The notes: generated by a model from the sequence alone, not told the origin. A stretch of 64,000 bases of DNA from Marinobacter subterrani (GCF_001045555.1 NZ_LFBU01000001.1:1240001-1304000); one strand, 5' to 3'. Counted from the first letter of the stretch, positions 9,423 through 18,416 are shown. Numbers and translations are program-made.

Positions 9423-10934
9423 ATGGATTCACCGAACCGTCCCTTGCACTCTGCATTGCGCTCTCCATTGCACTATCAGCCGGCCCATGAACTCCTGGAC
9501 CAACTGGAGGCCGGAACCCTGACCAGCGAGACACTGGTCAGCAGCCTGCTGGCTCGAATCCGCGAACACAACCCGGCCATCAATGCCATTGTAACCCTGG
9601 ATGAACAGCGGGCGCTGGCCCGCGCCCGGGAGGCGGATAAACAACGCGCGGCCAATGCCATAAAAGGCCCGCTGCACGGTCTGCCGCTCACCCTGAAGGA
9701 CACCTGGGAAGTGGCGGGCATGGCCTGCACGGCCGGGGCGCCGGCACTGAGAAACCACCGGCCGGACACGCATGCCGATGTCGTCCAGCGGCTGGAGGAC
9801 GCCGGAGCGATCATTCTGGGCAAGACCAACGTGCCGATCTATGCCACCGATCTGCAAAGCTACAACAAGCTGTTTGGTGTCACCAATAACCCCCACAACC
9901 CCGCCCACACACCCGGCGGATCCTCCGGTGGTGCGGCCGCGGCGCTTGCTGCCGGCATGACGCCTCTGGAGGTGGGCAGTGATCTGGCCGGCTCCATACG
10001 CACGCCCGCACACTTCTGCGGCGTATTCGGCCACAAGCCAACCCGCGCGCTGGTTTCCTTCCGGGGCCATATTCCCGGCCCCCCGGGCACCCAGTCCCGG
10101 CCGGATCTGGTCGAGGGCGGCCCAATGGCCCGCAATGCCAGGGATCTCGAACTGCTGTTGCGAGTCATTGCCGGGCCCCGGCCTGCCGATCAACGCAGTT
10201 GGGCCCTGAACATGGCGCCATCCGGGCTGCAGGGCCTTGATCAGGCCCGTATCGGCTTGTGGCTGGAAGACCCGCTGTGCCCGGTGATGGAGGAGCTGTC
10301 CGAAGGCTATCGCACCCTCGGCAAAGCCCTGGCCGACAGGGGGGCCCTGGTGACTGAGGCCAGCCACCCTCTGCTCAGCCTGGAGCATATCCTGCCGCCT
10401 TACTTCAATCTTCTGGGCAGCTTGCTCAGCACCTCCCTGAAACCCGCTCAGCGCCGGCAGATGAAATGGATCGCCCGGCTCGGCCCCTGGTTGCGGTTTC
10501 TCGGCCCCACCACGGCGTTTATCGATGAGTACGGCCGGGGCGTGAATCAGCCGGTGCATCAATGGACTGTCTGGAGCGAAATGCGGGAGAAAATGCGGGC
10601 GGAAATCGAATCCCTGTTCCGGGAGGTGGATGTGTTGCTCACCCCGATAACGCCGACAACCGCCATCCAGCACAACCATACCTACCCGGTGTTCAAGCGG
10701 CGTATCACCGTTGCCGGCCAACCAAGGGCCTATATGGATCAGTTCTGCTGGATTGCCCTTGCCACCCTGCTGGGCCTGCCAGCCACCTCAGTGCCCATCG
10801 GGCGGACTGCAGAAGGCCTGCCGTTCAGTGTTCAGGTGATCGGTGCGCCGGGGATGGACCTGACGACCATCGGCTTTGCGCAATTGCTGGAGGACGCGGG
10901 GCTTGCCGGGTTTGTTAAGCCGGAGGGTTTCTGA
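9423..10934 (+). CDS. Amidase-signature family amidase
   Basis: A 503-residue cytoplasmic hydrolase of the amidase signature family. The Ser-cisSer-Lys triad is visible as Lys92 (LTLKDTW), Ser167 (TPGGSSGGA) and Ser191 (DLAGSIRTPA), with the expected 24-residue spacing between the serines. Family members cleave carboxamides or aryl-acyl amides; GatA is a relative, but no gatB/gatC is nearby and the protein reads as a free-standing amidase. It begins 48 bp after the voltage-sensor-like gene, and is likely co-transcribed with it. The substrate cannot be predicted. Confidence 0.9.
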   Translation: MDSPNRPLHSALRSPLHYQPAHELLDQLEAGTLTSETLVSSLLARIREHNPAINAIVTLDEQRALARAREADKQRAANAIKGPLHGLPLTLKDTWEVAGMACTAGAPALRNHRPDTHADVVQRLEDAGAIILGKTNVPIYATDLQSYNKLFGVTNNPHNPAHTPGGSSGGAAAALAAGMTPLEVGSDLAGSIRTPAHFCGVFGHKPTRALVSFRGHIPGPPGTQSRPDLVEGGPMARNARDLELLLRVIAGPRPADQRSWALNMAPSGLQGLDQARIGLWLEDPLCPVMEELSEGYRTLGKALADRGALVTEASHPLLSLEHILPPYFNLLGSLLSTSLKPAQRRQMKWIARLGPWLRFLGPTTAFIDEYGRGVNQPVHQWTVWSEMREKMRAEIESLFREVDVLLTPITPTTAIQHNHTYPVFKRRITVAGQPRAYMDQFCWIALATLLGLPATSVPIGRTAEGLPFSVQVIGAPGMDLTTIGFAQLLEDAGLAGFVKPEGF

Positions 10935-10967
10935 AAGGCCGGGCGTCAGTTTGGAGGAGATAAAACG

Positions 10968-11013
10968 AACAAAGCCCGCGAAAGCGAGCTTTGTTTCAAA
11001 AATGGTAGCGGGG
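10968..11013 (-). repeat. Duplicated 3' end and terminator of tRNA-fMet
   Basis: This 46-bp segment is identical to 11103-11148. On the minus strand it contains the last 11 bases of the tRNA-fMet gene (CCCCGCTACCA) followed by its terminator hairpin (stem 10971-10992). The rest of the tRNA is absent, so this is a partial duplication separated from the intact gene by an 89-bp spacer. The hairpin has a GAAA tetraloop read on the plus strand and could also end the amidase transcript. Confidence 0.75.
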
Positions 11014-11105
11014 AGCGGACGCGATCAAGCGTTCGCGGCGCCGACAAAGCAGCACGCAGTGCTGAAAAAGAGTCGGAGACTCAAAAGCCCCGGCTTAAAA
11101 GCAAC

Positions 11106-11127
11106 AAAGCCCGCGAAAGCGAGCTTT
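11106..11127 (-). terminator. Terminator of tRNA-fMet
   Basis: A 9-bp stem (AAAGCTCGC with GCGGGCTTT, one G-U pair) with a TTTC loop lies just after the tRNA CCA end on the minus strand and is followed by a T-containing tail. Confidence 0.6.
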
Positions 11128-11137
11128 GTTTCAAAAA

Positions 11138-11214
<77 letters not shown>

Positions 11215-11326
11215 TCAAACTTTTACTCAAAACTGTTTGTTTCTCAGGGAACCCCTGATCAACGTGGCGCGCATGGTAAGGGCTCGGCCTGGACTTGTCA
11301 AAGGAAAGTTCTGAAGTTTCCAAAAC

Positions 11327-12670
11327 TTACCGCTCCAGAATGGCCGTAACCCCCTGCCCGCCGGCCGCGCAGATCGATATCAGGCCGCGGCCACTGCCTT
11401 TTTCCTCCAGCAGCTTGGCCAGGGTTGCAACAATACGCCCACCGGTAGCAGCGAACGGGTGGCCCGTGGCCAGGCTGCTGCCTTTCACATTGAGTTTAGC
11501 CCGGTCGATGCTGCCCAGCGGCTTGTCCAGCCCCAGGCGCTCCTTGCAGAAGACGGGATCTTCCCAGGCGTTCAGGGTACACAGAACCTGCGCAGCGAAC
11601 GCTTCGTGAATTTCGTAGAAATCAAAATCCTGAAGCGTCAGCCCCGCTTTTTCCAGCATCCGGGGCACTGCGTAGGTCGGCGCCATCAAAAGCCCCTCCT
11701 TCTTGTCGACAAAATCGACCGCGGCAACTTCAGAGAAGGTCAGCCAGGCCTTCACTTCGCAGTTGTTCGCCTTCGCCCACGCCTCACTGGCCAGCAGCAC
11801 GCAGGACGCACCATCAGTCAGCGCGGTGCTGTTGGCCGCCGTGAGCGTGCCGTTCTCCCGGTCGAACACCGGCTTGAGCGTCGCCAGCTTCTCCAGGGTC
11901 GTGTCCGGCCGCAGGATATTATCCCGTTCCAGGCCCGCCAGCGGGGTCAGCAAATCGGTAAAGAATCCCTCCTCATAGGCCTTGGCCAGTTTCTGATGAC
12001 TCTCCCAGGCCACGCGGTCCTGGTCTTCCCGGGCAATCCCCCACTCCTTCGCAGTCACCTGGGCATGCTCACCCATCGACATCCCCGTGCGCGGCTCACT
12101 GTTCTCCGGCACCTCCGGCTTCAGATACCCCGGCCGGAACCGCGCCAGAATCTTCAGCCGCTCACCGGTGGTTTTGGCCCGGTTGAGATCCAGCAGAATC
12201 CCCCGCAGACCCTCACCCACACCAATCGGCGCATCGGAGGTCGTGTCCGTACCCCCAGCGATACCACACTCAATCTGCCCCAGGGCGATCTTGTTGGCCA
12301 CCAGAATCGCTGCCTCCAGCCCCGTCCCGCAGGCCTGCTGAACATCATAAGCCGGCGTCTCCGGCGCCAGCCCACAACTCATCACCGACTCCCGGGTGAG
12401 ATTGAAATCCCGGGAATGCTTGATAACCGCCCCGGCGGCCACCTCACCCAGCCGTTTACCCTGAAGACTGTAGCGATCCACCAGCCCCCGAAGCGCCGAT
12501 GTCAGCAACTCCTGGTTACTGATCTTGCTGTAGGCGGTGTTGGACCGGGCAAACGGAACCCGGTTACCACCAATGACCGCAACACGTCGAATCCCGGAAG
12601 GGGCGGTACTGGTCTTTTTTGCGGTGGGCGTTTTGTTTTGAGTAGTTTTCGGTGCCTGTGCCATGATCAT
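11327..12670 (-). CDS. FadI-like acetyl-CoA C-acyltransferase (thiolase)
   Basis: A 447-residue thiolase. The acyl-accepting Cys is at about 114 in QQACGTG; later motifs are EIHEAFAAQ, GHPFAATGGR (catalytic His) and CAAGGQG (second catalytic Cys). These motifs and the length are closer to FadI than to biosynthetic PhaA-type thiolases. It would cleave or condense 3-ketoacyl-CoA in the cytoplasm. A low-complexity Thr/Lys-rich leader (about residues 5-24) precedes the domain. It is divergently arranged with the FabG-like gene at 12990, a pairing seen in fatty-acid or PHA-related loci. A family C palindrome sits between them. The start could also be the ATG at 12664. Confidence 0.92.
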   Translation of the reverse strand: MIMAQAPKTTQNKTPTAKKTSTAPSGIRRVAVIGGNRVPFARSNTAYSKISNQELLTSALRGLVDRYSLQGKRLGEVAAGAVIKHSRDFNLTRESVMSCGLAPETPAYDVQQACGTGLEAAILVANKIALGQIECGIAGGTDTTSDAPIGVGEGLRGILLDLNRAKTTGERLKILARFRPGYLKPEVPENSEPRTGMSMGEHAQVTAKEWGIAREDQDRVAWESHQKLAKAYEEGFFTDLLTPLAGLERDNILRPDTTLEKLATLKPVFDRENGTLTAANSTALTDGASCVLLASEAWAKANNCEVKAWLTFSEVAAVDFVDKKEGLLMAPTYAVPRMLEKAGLTLQDFDFYEIHEAFAAQVLCTLNAWEDPVFCKERLGLDKPLGSIDRAKLNVKGSSLATGHPFAATGGRIVATLAKLLEEKGSGRGLISICAAGGQGVTAILER

Positions 12671-12704
12671 TACATTCCTTTTTGAGATATCTGCGTTGTC
12701 CGAA

Positions 12705-12813
12705 GAGGCATCGGGGGTGGGCTTCCCAAAACCGTGCGGAGCCAGGGATGGCGGAGCCGAGCGTACATGGACGTATTCACAGCGTGTTTTGGGAAGCCCA
12801 CCCCCGATGCCTC
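12705..12813 (+). repeat. Family C palindromic element, copy 1
   Basis: Perfect 28-bp inverted arms (12705-12732 and 12786-12813) enclose a core with hairpin GCCAGGGATGGC and hairpin GTACATGGACGTA, ending in CAGCGTGTTTTGG. The core is shared with four other copies in the window, but the outer arm sequence is unique to this copy. It lies in the divergent gap between the thiolase and FabG genes. Confidence 0.85.
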
Positions 12814-12989
12814 CGCACCCAAGTCAAAAATCCGTAAATGCAAAACAGTTTAGCGAGAACACCATGTGGCTCATTGGCACCCCTGACAACACCCTACAGG
12901 CATTGAGTCAATCCAAAAACTGTCCGATTCTTTACCCTGTAGGACAATCCGCAGCCAGTCAACCAATTGCAACCAACAAGGAAGCCCCC

Positions 12990-14396
12990 ATGTCCGACCT
13001 CTACCTCAAAATAGTAAACACTGCCGCAGGCAAAACCGCAGCCCAAACCCTCGGACTGCCCGCACCCGTGCCCCTGAAGCGCCTCAGGCGCACCGACCAG
13101 CCGTTCATTGAAGGCGACATTCTCATCGGCGCCGCCGGCGGCGCAAAAGCCGTAGCCACCCTTGGCAGCGTACTCAGCGCCAGCGCCGCCAACCTGCACC
13201 ACGCCAGCGGTAACCAACGGCTGAACGACTCCGCCAAAGCCGGCAACAAAGCCCAGCCACTGGAACTCGGCGCTGACATCCACCAGACCTTCTCAGCCCT
13301 GGTGTTCGACGCCACCGGCCTCAGGAGCCCGGACGACCTCCGGGCGCTGTACGACTTTTTTCACCCTACCATCAAGAAACTGGGCGGCAACGCCCGTGTA
13401 CTGGTGATCGGCCAGAATCCCGCCAGCTGCCGCAAGCCCCCCCATGCCGCCGCGCAGCAGGCGCTGGAGGGTTTTGTCCGTAGTGTCGGCAAGGAAATCG
13501 GCAAAAAGGGTTCCACCGCCAACCTGCTGTGGATGGCGCCGGGCGCCGAAAAGCAGCTGGATTCCAGTGTGCGCTTCTTTCTCTCGCCCCGCTCCGCTTA
13601 CGTCTCCGGTCAGGTGGTCAAAATCGGCAAGCGGGAGTCCTCCAAAGCCACCAACCCTGTTGCGCCACTGACCGGCAAGGTTGCCCTGGTAACCGGCGCC
13701 TCCCGGGGTATCGGGGCCGCCATCGCCGAAACCCTGGCCCGGGACGGCGCCACGGTCGTCGGCCTGGATATCCCGCCGGCCATGGAGGAACTGGAGAAGG
13801 TCACCAGCGCCATCAACGGCAAGGCCCTCGCCTGCGACATCACCGATGCCAAAGCCCCGAAACTGATCGGCGATTTCCTTGAAGAGCATTTCGGAGGCGT
13901 GGACCTGGTCATCCACAACGCCGGCATCACCCGGGACAAAACCCTCGGCAACATGCCCGAACACTTCTGGGACATGACCATTGCCGTGAATTTGAGTGCG
14001 GAAGAACTGATTGATGAGGAACTGATACACCGGGAACTGCTGAAAGAAAACGGGCGAATCGTCTGCATCTCCTCCATCAGCGGCATTGCCGGCAATTTCG
14101 GGCAGACCAACTACTCCACCGCCAAATGCGGGGTCATTGGCTATGTCGAGGCCATGGCCCGGCAGGTGAGAAACGGCGTCACCATCAACGCCGTGGCCCC
14201 CGGGTTTATCGAAACCCAGATGACTGCCGCCATGCCCATCACCCTCCGCGAGGCCGGCCGCCGCATGAACAGTTTGTCCCAGGGCGGACAACCGGTTGAT
14301 GTTGCCGAAACCATCGCCTGGTACTGCAGCCCCGCCTCCAACGGCGTCAATGGCAATGTGGTGCGGGTTTGCGGGCAGTCTCTGATAGGCAAGTGA
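12990..14396 (+). CDS. High-molecular-weight FabG-like 3-oxoacyl-reductase
   Basis: A 468-residue two-domain SDR. The N-terminal ~220 residues form a Rossmann-like domain without a catalytic set. The C-terminal domain (about 228-468) has the NADP-binding TGASRGIG (from Thr235), HNAG, and the catalytic Tyr375 and Lys379 in NYSTAK. Such HMw FabG proteins reduce 3-oxoacyl-CoA or -ACP. The ATG at 12990 (AAGGAAG upstream) was chosen because residues before it in the longer frame run through the family C palindrome and have no protein-like character. Divergence from a thiolase suggests coupled ketoacyl-CoA formation and reduction. Confidence 0.92.
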   Translation: MSDLYLKIVNTAAGKTAAQTLGLPAPVPLKRLRRTDQPFIEGDILIGAAGGAKAVATLGSVLSASAANLHHASGNQRLNDSAKAGNKAQPLELGADIHQTFSALVFDATGLRSPDDLRALYDFFHPTIKKLGGNARVLVIGQNPASCRKPPHAAAQQALEGFVRSVGKEIGKKGSTANLLWMAPGAEKQLDSSVRFFLSPRSAYVSGQVVKIGKRESSKATNPVAPLTGKVALVTGASRGIGAAIAETLARDGATVVGLDIPPAMEELEKVTSAINGKALACDITDAKAPKLIGDFLEEHFGGVDLVIHNAGITRDKTLGNMPEHFWDMTIAVNLSAEELIDEELIHRELLKENGRIVCISSISGIAGNFGQTNYSTAKCGVIGYVEAMARQVRNGVTINAVAPGFIETQMTAAMPITLREAGRRMNSLSQGGQPVDVAETIAWYCSPASNGVNGNVVRVCGQSLIGK

Positions 14397-14400
14397 ACAT

Positions 14401-14459
14401 GGGGTCAGATGAAGATGGGGTCAGATGAACTTTTCATCTGACCCCATCTTCATCTGACC
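14401..14459. repeat. Family B REP, nested palindrome (B1)
   Basis: An inner palindrome (14417-14445; GGGGTCAGATGAA facing its complement) sits inside an outer copy of the same half-site (14401-14416 and 14446-14459), joined by a 3-bp linker GAT matched by ATC. It begins 4 bp after the FabG stop. Confidence 0.85.
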
Positions 14460-14474
14460 TCGATTTCCAGGCAC

Positions 14475-14507
14475 AAAAAAAGGCCGATCCTGACGGACCG
14501 GCCTTTT
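14475..14507 (-). terminator. Terminator of the tRNA Val-Asp-Val operon
   Basis: On the minus strand a stem AAAAGGCCGGTCC / GGATCGGCCTTTT with loop GTCA runs into a T tract. It lies 8 bp downstream of the last tRNA. Confidence 0.8.
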
Positions 14508-14515
14508 CGGAATTC

Positions 14516-14591
14516 TGGTGGGTGGTACTGGGATCGAACCAGTGACCCTCGCCTTGTAAGGGCGATGCTCTCCCAGCTGAGCTAACCACCC
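14516..14591 (-). tRNA. tRNA-Val (TAC), second copy
   Basis: A 76-nt cloverleaf with encoded CCA, acceptor GGGTGGT/ACCACCC and anticodon TAC. The sequence is the same as the other tRNA-Val at 14744-14819. Last gene of the three-tRNA operon. Confidence 0.97.
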
Positions 14592-14599
14592 GGGAAAAA

Positions 14600-14676
14600 T
14601 GGCGGAGCGGACGGGACTCGAACCCGCGACCCCCGGCGTGACAGGCCGGTATTCTAACCAACTGAACTACCGCTCC
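14600..14676 (-). tRNA. tRNA-Asp (GTC)
   Basis: A 77-nt cloverleaf with encoded CCA, acceptor GGAGCGG/CCGCTCC, discriminator G73 and anticodon GTC. Middle gene of the operon. Confidence 0.97.
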
Positions 14677-14743
14677 GCATCAATTCTGGCCCGTGAGCCT
14701 GAACCTGAAACCGGACGGGGTGATCCGGTGATGCTTTTGAAAG

Positions 14744-14819
14744 TGGTGGGTGGTACTGGGATCGAACCAGTGACCCTCGCCTTGTAAGGGCGATGCTCTC
14801 CCAGCTGAGCTAACCACCC
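14744..14819 (-). tRNA. tRNA-Val (TAC), first copy
   Basis: A 76-nt cloverleaf with encoded CCA and anticodon TAC, the promoter-proximal gene of the operon. Identity with the second Val gene indicates recent duplication or gene conversion. Confidence 0.97.
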
Positions 14820-14886
14820 GCTTCCAAGCCTTCAAAAGGCGCTCACCTGATTGCCAGCCTTGCTGTCTCAACCAAGTGAGAGGCGC

Positions 14887-14914
14887 ATTTTAAGCATTTG
14901 GCTGACGGTGTCAA
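14887..14914 (-). promoter_or_regulatory. Sigma-70 promoter of the tRNA operon
   Basis: On the minus strand TTGACA and TAAAAT are separated by 16 bp, followed by a GC-rich discriminator (GCGCC), the usual mark of stringently controlled stable-RNA promoters. It is about 70 bp before tRNA-Val. Confidence 0.8.
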
Positions 14915-14980
14915 ATATTTTCCGGAACTTTTCTGAGAAAACCTGCAAGCCGTTAGAAACCGGACGGTTTTTAAACAATT

Positions 14981-15238
14981 CTAGTTTTCCCGCGGGGCCT
15001 TGCCAGAGGGTTTGACAGCGCGTATCGCCGGACGAGTCTGGCCAGCCTGCCGGGCTTTTTCCTGCAGTGACAGCTCACTGACACGGCCACGCCTGTCTTC
15101 CGGAACGGCCCGGTTCGCCAGCGAGCAGTTCAGATCGTCAAGCCGCTTCTGAAGATCGCCCCAGCTGTCCAACAGTTGGGGAACGACGTTATCCGCCAGT
15201 TTCTCGAATCTGAGACGAAGAGAATTCTTGCGAGCCAT
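14981..15238 (-). CDS. Small basic hypothetical protein
   Basis: An 85-residue, Arg/Lys-rich protein with no membrane segment, beginning MARKNSLRLRFEKLADN and with a helical, amphipathic first half (about residues 8-45). AGGAAG lies upstream of the ATG at rather long spacing. It starts 49 bp after the lipoprotein gene on the same strand, suggesting co-transcription. I do not recognise the family; the rich Arg content and good ribosome site support a real gene, but this is the least certain CDS in the stretch. Confidence 0.6.
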   Translation of the reverse strand: MARKNSLRLRFEKLADNVVPQLLDSWGDLQKRLDDLNCSLANRAVPEDRRGRVSELSLQEKARQAGQTRPAIRAVKPSGKAPREN

Positions 15239-15287
15239 TGGTTTTTAACTTCCTGAGTCTTTCACCTGTCCACAGTGTAGTCAGCCC

Positions 15288-16160
15288 TCAGAAAATCCAC
15301 CAGCCGCCGCCGGATTCGGCTTCCTCTTGCCGCTCTCGCTCCCGCTCCAGCCGGGCGTACTCCCGTTCCAGCTTTCTGATCTCGCGGTCGGTTTCCAGAG
15401 GCACTGTCGGTCCGCCACCAAACGGCCAGAACCAGGACGCAGATTCGTACTTGCCCGCCTCCTTCAGGCGCTCGATCTCAAGCTCGCGTTCCTCCTCAAG
15501 CCGGGTGAGTTGCCGCTCGTAATCAATATCCTCGGTGGTTTCAACAATCGACGTGGCCGCATGGTTCGGCGCCAGCAGATCGCTGTTCAGGAAGCGGGTG
15601 GAGACAATCTCTTCCGCCTGCATTGCATAGTCCCGGGTGACCAGCTGCAATGCGCCCTGGGCCAGCGGGTCATCGGGGGCCAGTTCAGGATGCCGCCGAG
15701 CCGGCTCCGAGAGTTCATTGTACCGAAGGTAATAGATCTGGCCGGGCTCAACCTTCAGGGTGGCATCGGCAATCAGGCTGAGGCTGAAAGAATTCAGTCC
15801 TTCCAGGCCCAGCAACGGTCGGCGCATGGCAATGTGACGCTCCCCCGGGCTGACTTCCAGCCAGGTATAACTGTCGTTTCGGATATTGAAGTAGTGTGTG
15901 TCGTCGATATAGACGCTTGGCGCCTCAATCTCGTCAGCCGCCCACTGGGAGTGGGGCCGGTAAAAATACAGCAGCGCATTCCGGTGATCCCACTTTTCAT
16001 TGGCGATGTGCACGAAATCGTGACCGGAAACCGGGTGCAGGTAGGAGCCAACACTCTTGCCGATCGACTGGTAGACCGTGCAACCCGACATCGCCAGCAG
16101 CAAAGACAACAGGGCCAGCGGCCGGAAGACAGACACAATAGAGGGCACTCGGGTTTTCAT
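15288..16160 (-). CDS. Outer-envelope lipoprotein with DUF2846-like domain
   Basis: A 290-residue lipoprotein: the signal peptide ends in a lipobox, LAMSGC (Cys27), and the residue after Cys is Thr, favouring outer-membrane sorting. Residues about 55-160 resemble DUF2846 (ALLYFYRPHSQW, then a beta-rich segment ending in GQIYYLRY). The C-terminal part holds two highly charged coiled-coil stretches (about 213-235 and 253-280) around a WFWPFGGG linker and ends in GGGWWIF. Function unknown; possibly a structural or anchoring envelope component. Confidence 0.8.
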   Translation of the reverse strand: MKTRVPSIVSVFRPLALLSLLLAMSGCTVYQSIGKSVGSYLHPVSGHDFVHIANEKWDHRNALLYFYRPHSQWAADEIEAPSVYIDDTHYFNIRNDSYTWLEVSPGERHIAMRRPLLGLEGLNSFSLSLIADATLKVEPGQIYYLRYNELSEPARRHPELAPDDPLAQGALQLVTRDYAMQAEEIVSTRFLNSDLLAPNHAATSIVETTEDIDYERQLTRLEEERELEIERLKEAGKYESASWFWPFGGGPTVPLETDREIRKLEREYARLERERERQEEAESGGGWWIF

Positions 16161-16314
16161 TGTTGTTAACTCTTCATCCTGATTGCGAGTTGCCTGATCA
16201 TAACAACTGCCAAACGGCAGAAATGAGAGCTACCGCAAGGGATGACTACAAACCGTTACAAAACCCGAAATGCCCTGCCTCCACGCGATCGCTCGCCCCT
16301 GCTTGCGGCCCCCT

Positions 16315-17280
16315 CTACTGGGCCCGGAGCCGGTTCACCTCCTCAGACAGCCGGATCAGGCGAGAGGTCAGCTGTGAGCGGGATGCATCAATGGATTCCA
16401 CCGTCCGTTTGAGGCTCGCCAGCTCGTTCCGGAGCTCCTTGACCCCGCTGCCGCCGGCAAGCTGATTGACCGATCGCTCCAGAGCGGCAACCCGGCCTTC
16501 CAGCCCGTTTATTCCCAGTTTTTGCTCGCGCTCAAAACGCTGAATCCGGTTCTCAACCAACTGGTCCACATCCGCCATCTGCTTGCTCAACCGGGTAAGC
16601 TGCTCCGTCGCCTGCCGGTTTGCCTCCTGCAGGGCCGTTACCGAGGTTTCAGTCTGTTGCTTCACGGAGGCGATATCGGCCGAAAGCGACGTGCGGACCT
16701 TCTCGACGGAGGCTTCAAGCGCATCGATTGCCTGCGTGCCCTCAGCCAGCCCGGACTCCAACGCCGCAATCCGCTCCTGCTGTTCATCCAGACGCTTCTT
16801 GTTGCGCTCATTGGCAATCACCCAAAGCTTCCGGATCTCACTGTCTGCAGCATCCAGCCGCTTCTTCTGGGCGGCAATCTGGTCCTCCAGCGAGGCTCCC
16901 CGTTCCTGAAGGTTCTCCCCCGTCTCGGATAGATCCCCCTGGAACCGGGCCAACGCCAGCTTGCTCTGCCGCGCCCAATAGTCGGCCTCTTCAAGCTGAC
17001 TTTCGAGAGCCCGCACCCGCTGGCTCTGGGAATACCAGGCGACACCCGCACCAACGGCCACCGCAATCACCAACAACCAGAGCACGGCCAGACTCCCGCG
17101 ACCACTGCCCCCGTTACCGCTCCTGCCGCTCCCGCCGGCACCGGATGGCGGCTCACGCCGCGGTGGTTCGCCCTTCCCGGCGGACGATGGTTTCGGCTTC
17201 CTCTCCGCCGCCCTGGGCTCGGCACTGCCAATCGGTCGCTCGGCTCTCAGCTCATCATCATCTGGACGGATGGGTTCCAT
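16315..17280 (-). CDS. Single-pass membrane protein with long coiled coil
   Basis: A 321-residue protein. A Pro/Gly/charge-rich cytoplasmic N-terminus (1-62) is followed by one membrane helix (LAVLWLLVIAVAVGAGVAW, about 64-82) and then an almost continuous coiled coil to residue 321 (leucine heptads, very high Glu/Gln/Arg). No enzymatic motif is visible, and I do not recognise a named family. The layout suggests a scaffold facing the periplasm. It is divergent from purE, with a family C palindrome in the gap. Confidence 0.8.
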   Translation of the reverse strand: MEPIRPDDDELRAERPIGSAEPRAAERKPKPSSAGKGEPPRREPPSGAGGSGRSGNGGSGRGSLAVLWLLVIAVAVGAGVAWYSQSQRVRALESQLEEADYWARQSKLALARFQGDLSETGENLQERGASLEDQIAAQKKRLDAADSEIRKLWVIANERNKKRLDEQQERIAALESGLAEGTQAIDALEASVEKVRTSLSADIASVKQQTETSVTALQEANRQATEQLTRLSKQMADVDQLVENRIQRFEREQKLGINGLEGRVAALERSVNQLAGGSGVKELRNELASLKRTVESIDASRSQLTSRLIRLSEEVNRLRAQ

Positions 17281-17389
17281 TACAGCTCCTGACTATGGAC
17301 GGTTTGAACAATAAGGATGGATAATACCTGCACTTGTTCGCATGTGAAAATGAAGCCGGGCTTACGCGGCCACTGCCACGAAGCTCAGG

Positions 17390-17497
17390 GGGCAGGATGG
17401 AGGCTCTTTCCGGAAATGTCTGAAGCCATGAATGGCTTCAGTCAAGCGCACAGGGATATGCTCGTAGCGGTTTCCGGAAAGAGCCTCCATCCTGCCC
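17390..17497 (+). repeat. Family C palindromic element, copy 2
   Basis: Perfect 27-bp arms (17390-17416, 17471-17497) flank a diverged core with GAAGCCATGAATGGCTTC and a second weaker hairpin starting AAGCGCACAGGGAT. It is the most diverged of the five copies, and its inner arm bases read TTCCGGAAA instead of CCAAAAC. Confidence 0.75.
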
Positions 17498-17579
17498 TGC
17501 CTCCGAAGCCAGAAGTTTGCATGGTAGGTAGCCAAAACATACAATGGCCGGCTTTCCAATTATCACAGGACTGTTGCAT

Positions 17580-18071
17580 ATGCAGCCGCTTGTAGGACTC
17601 ATCATGGGTTCCAAATCCGACTGGCCCACCATGGAACACGCCGCCGACATGCTCGAAAAACTCGGCGTGCCCTATGAAACCAAAGTCGTCTCGGCCCATC
17701 GCACCCCGGACCTGCTGTTTGACTACGCCAAAACCGCTGCCGATCGCGGCCTGAAAGTCATCATCGCCGGCGCCGGCGGCGCAGCGCACCTGCCAGGCAT
17801 GGTTGCCTCACAAACCGCCCTGCCCGTACTGGGCGTACCGGTTCAGTCCAAGGCTCTGAACGGCCTGGATTCCCTGCTCTCCATCGTCCAGATGCCCGGC
17901 GGCATCGCAGTTGGCACACTGGCCATAGGAAAAGCCGGGGCCACCAACGCTGGCCTGCTGGCAGCACAGATTATCGGCACTTCAGACGACAACGTCCGAA
18001 AAGCCGTGGAAAAATTTCGCTCTACTCAAACACAGACAATACTGGCCAATCCTGACCCTCAGGATCAGTAA
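17580..18071 (+). CDS. purE: N5-carboxyaminoimidazole ribonucleotide mutase PurE
   Basis: A 163-residue class I PurE that converts N5-CAIR to CAIR in de novo purine synthesis. Signature residues are GSKSDW (10-15), His40 in SAHRTP and the glycine-rich [12 protein letters not shown] (about 72-83). The ATG at 17580 was chosen over one at 17544 because conserved PurE sequence starts there and CACAGGA lies upstream. purK follows after a 394-bp gap that holds two family C elements, unusual for a gene pair that is normally tight. Confidence 0.97.
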   Translation: MQPLVGLIMGSKSDWPTMEHAADMLEKLGVPYETKVVSAHRTPDLLFDYAKTAADRGLKVIIAGAGGAAHLPGMVASQTALPVLGVPVQSKALNGLDSLLSIVQMPGGIAVGTLAIGKAGATNAGLLAAQIIGTSDDNVRKAVEKFRSTQTQTILANPDPQDQ

Positions 18072-18113
18072 TCAGAACTGGGTGCCAGGCCCCGGAGCCA
18101 AACTCCGGAGAAA

Positions 18114-18225
18114 GGAGCCTTCGGGAGATGCCCTTCCAAAACACGCTACAAGCACGTCCATGTGCGCTTGTTTCGGGCCATCCATGGCCCTCTACAGTTT
18201 TGGAAGGGCATCTCCCGAAGGCTCC
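18114..18225 (-). repeat. Family C palindromic element, copy 3 (inverted)
   Basis: Perfect 29-bp arms (18114-18142, 18197-18225). Read on the minus strand, the core has GGGCCATGGATGGCCC and GCACATGGACGTGC followed by TAGCGTGTTTTGG. Orientation is opposite to copy 4, which begins 75 bp further on. Confidence 0.85.
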
Positions 18226-18300
18226 CCCAGCTTTGGGTGGTTCATCATAAATGGCACCATGGTCAGACGAACTAAGCCACGCGTTGACTCCCAAGTCTGC

Positions 18301-18416
18301 TGAGCGGGGTGGAAACCCTTTTCCAAAACTGTGCGGAGCCATGGATGGCGGAGCCCAAGCGTCACATGGACGTGCCGCAAGGAGCGTGTTTTGGAAAAGG
18401 GTTTCCACCCCGCTCA
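18301..18416 (+). repeat. Family C palindromic element, copy 4
   Basis: Perfect 29-bp arms (18301-18329, 18388-18416) around the core with GCCATGGATGGC and CACATGGACGTG. It lies 49 bp before purK, so any transcript from purE into purK would carry copies 3 and 4 as two large stem-loops. Confidence 0.85.

Noticed and set aside
9423..10934. Assignment of the amidase as GatA of the tRNA amidotransferase
   Set aside because: No gatB or gatC nearby, and the sequence reads as a stand-alone amidase.
11459..12685. 408-codon open frame opposite the thiolase
   Set aside because: Antisense shadow of a GC-rich gene with clear thiolase motifs; no homology-like features.
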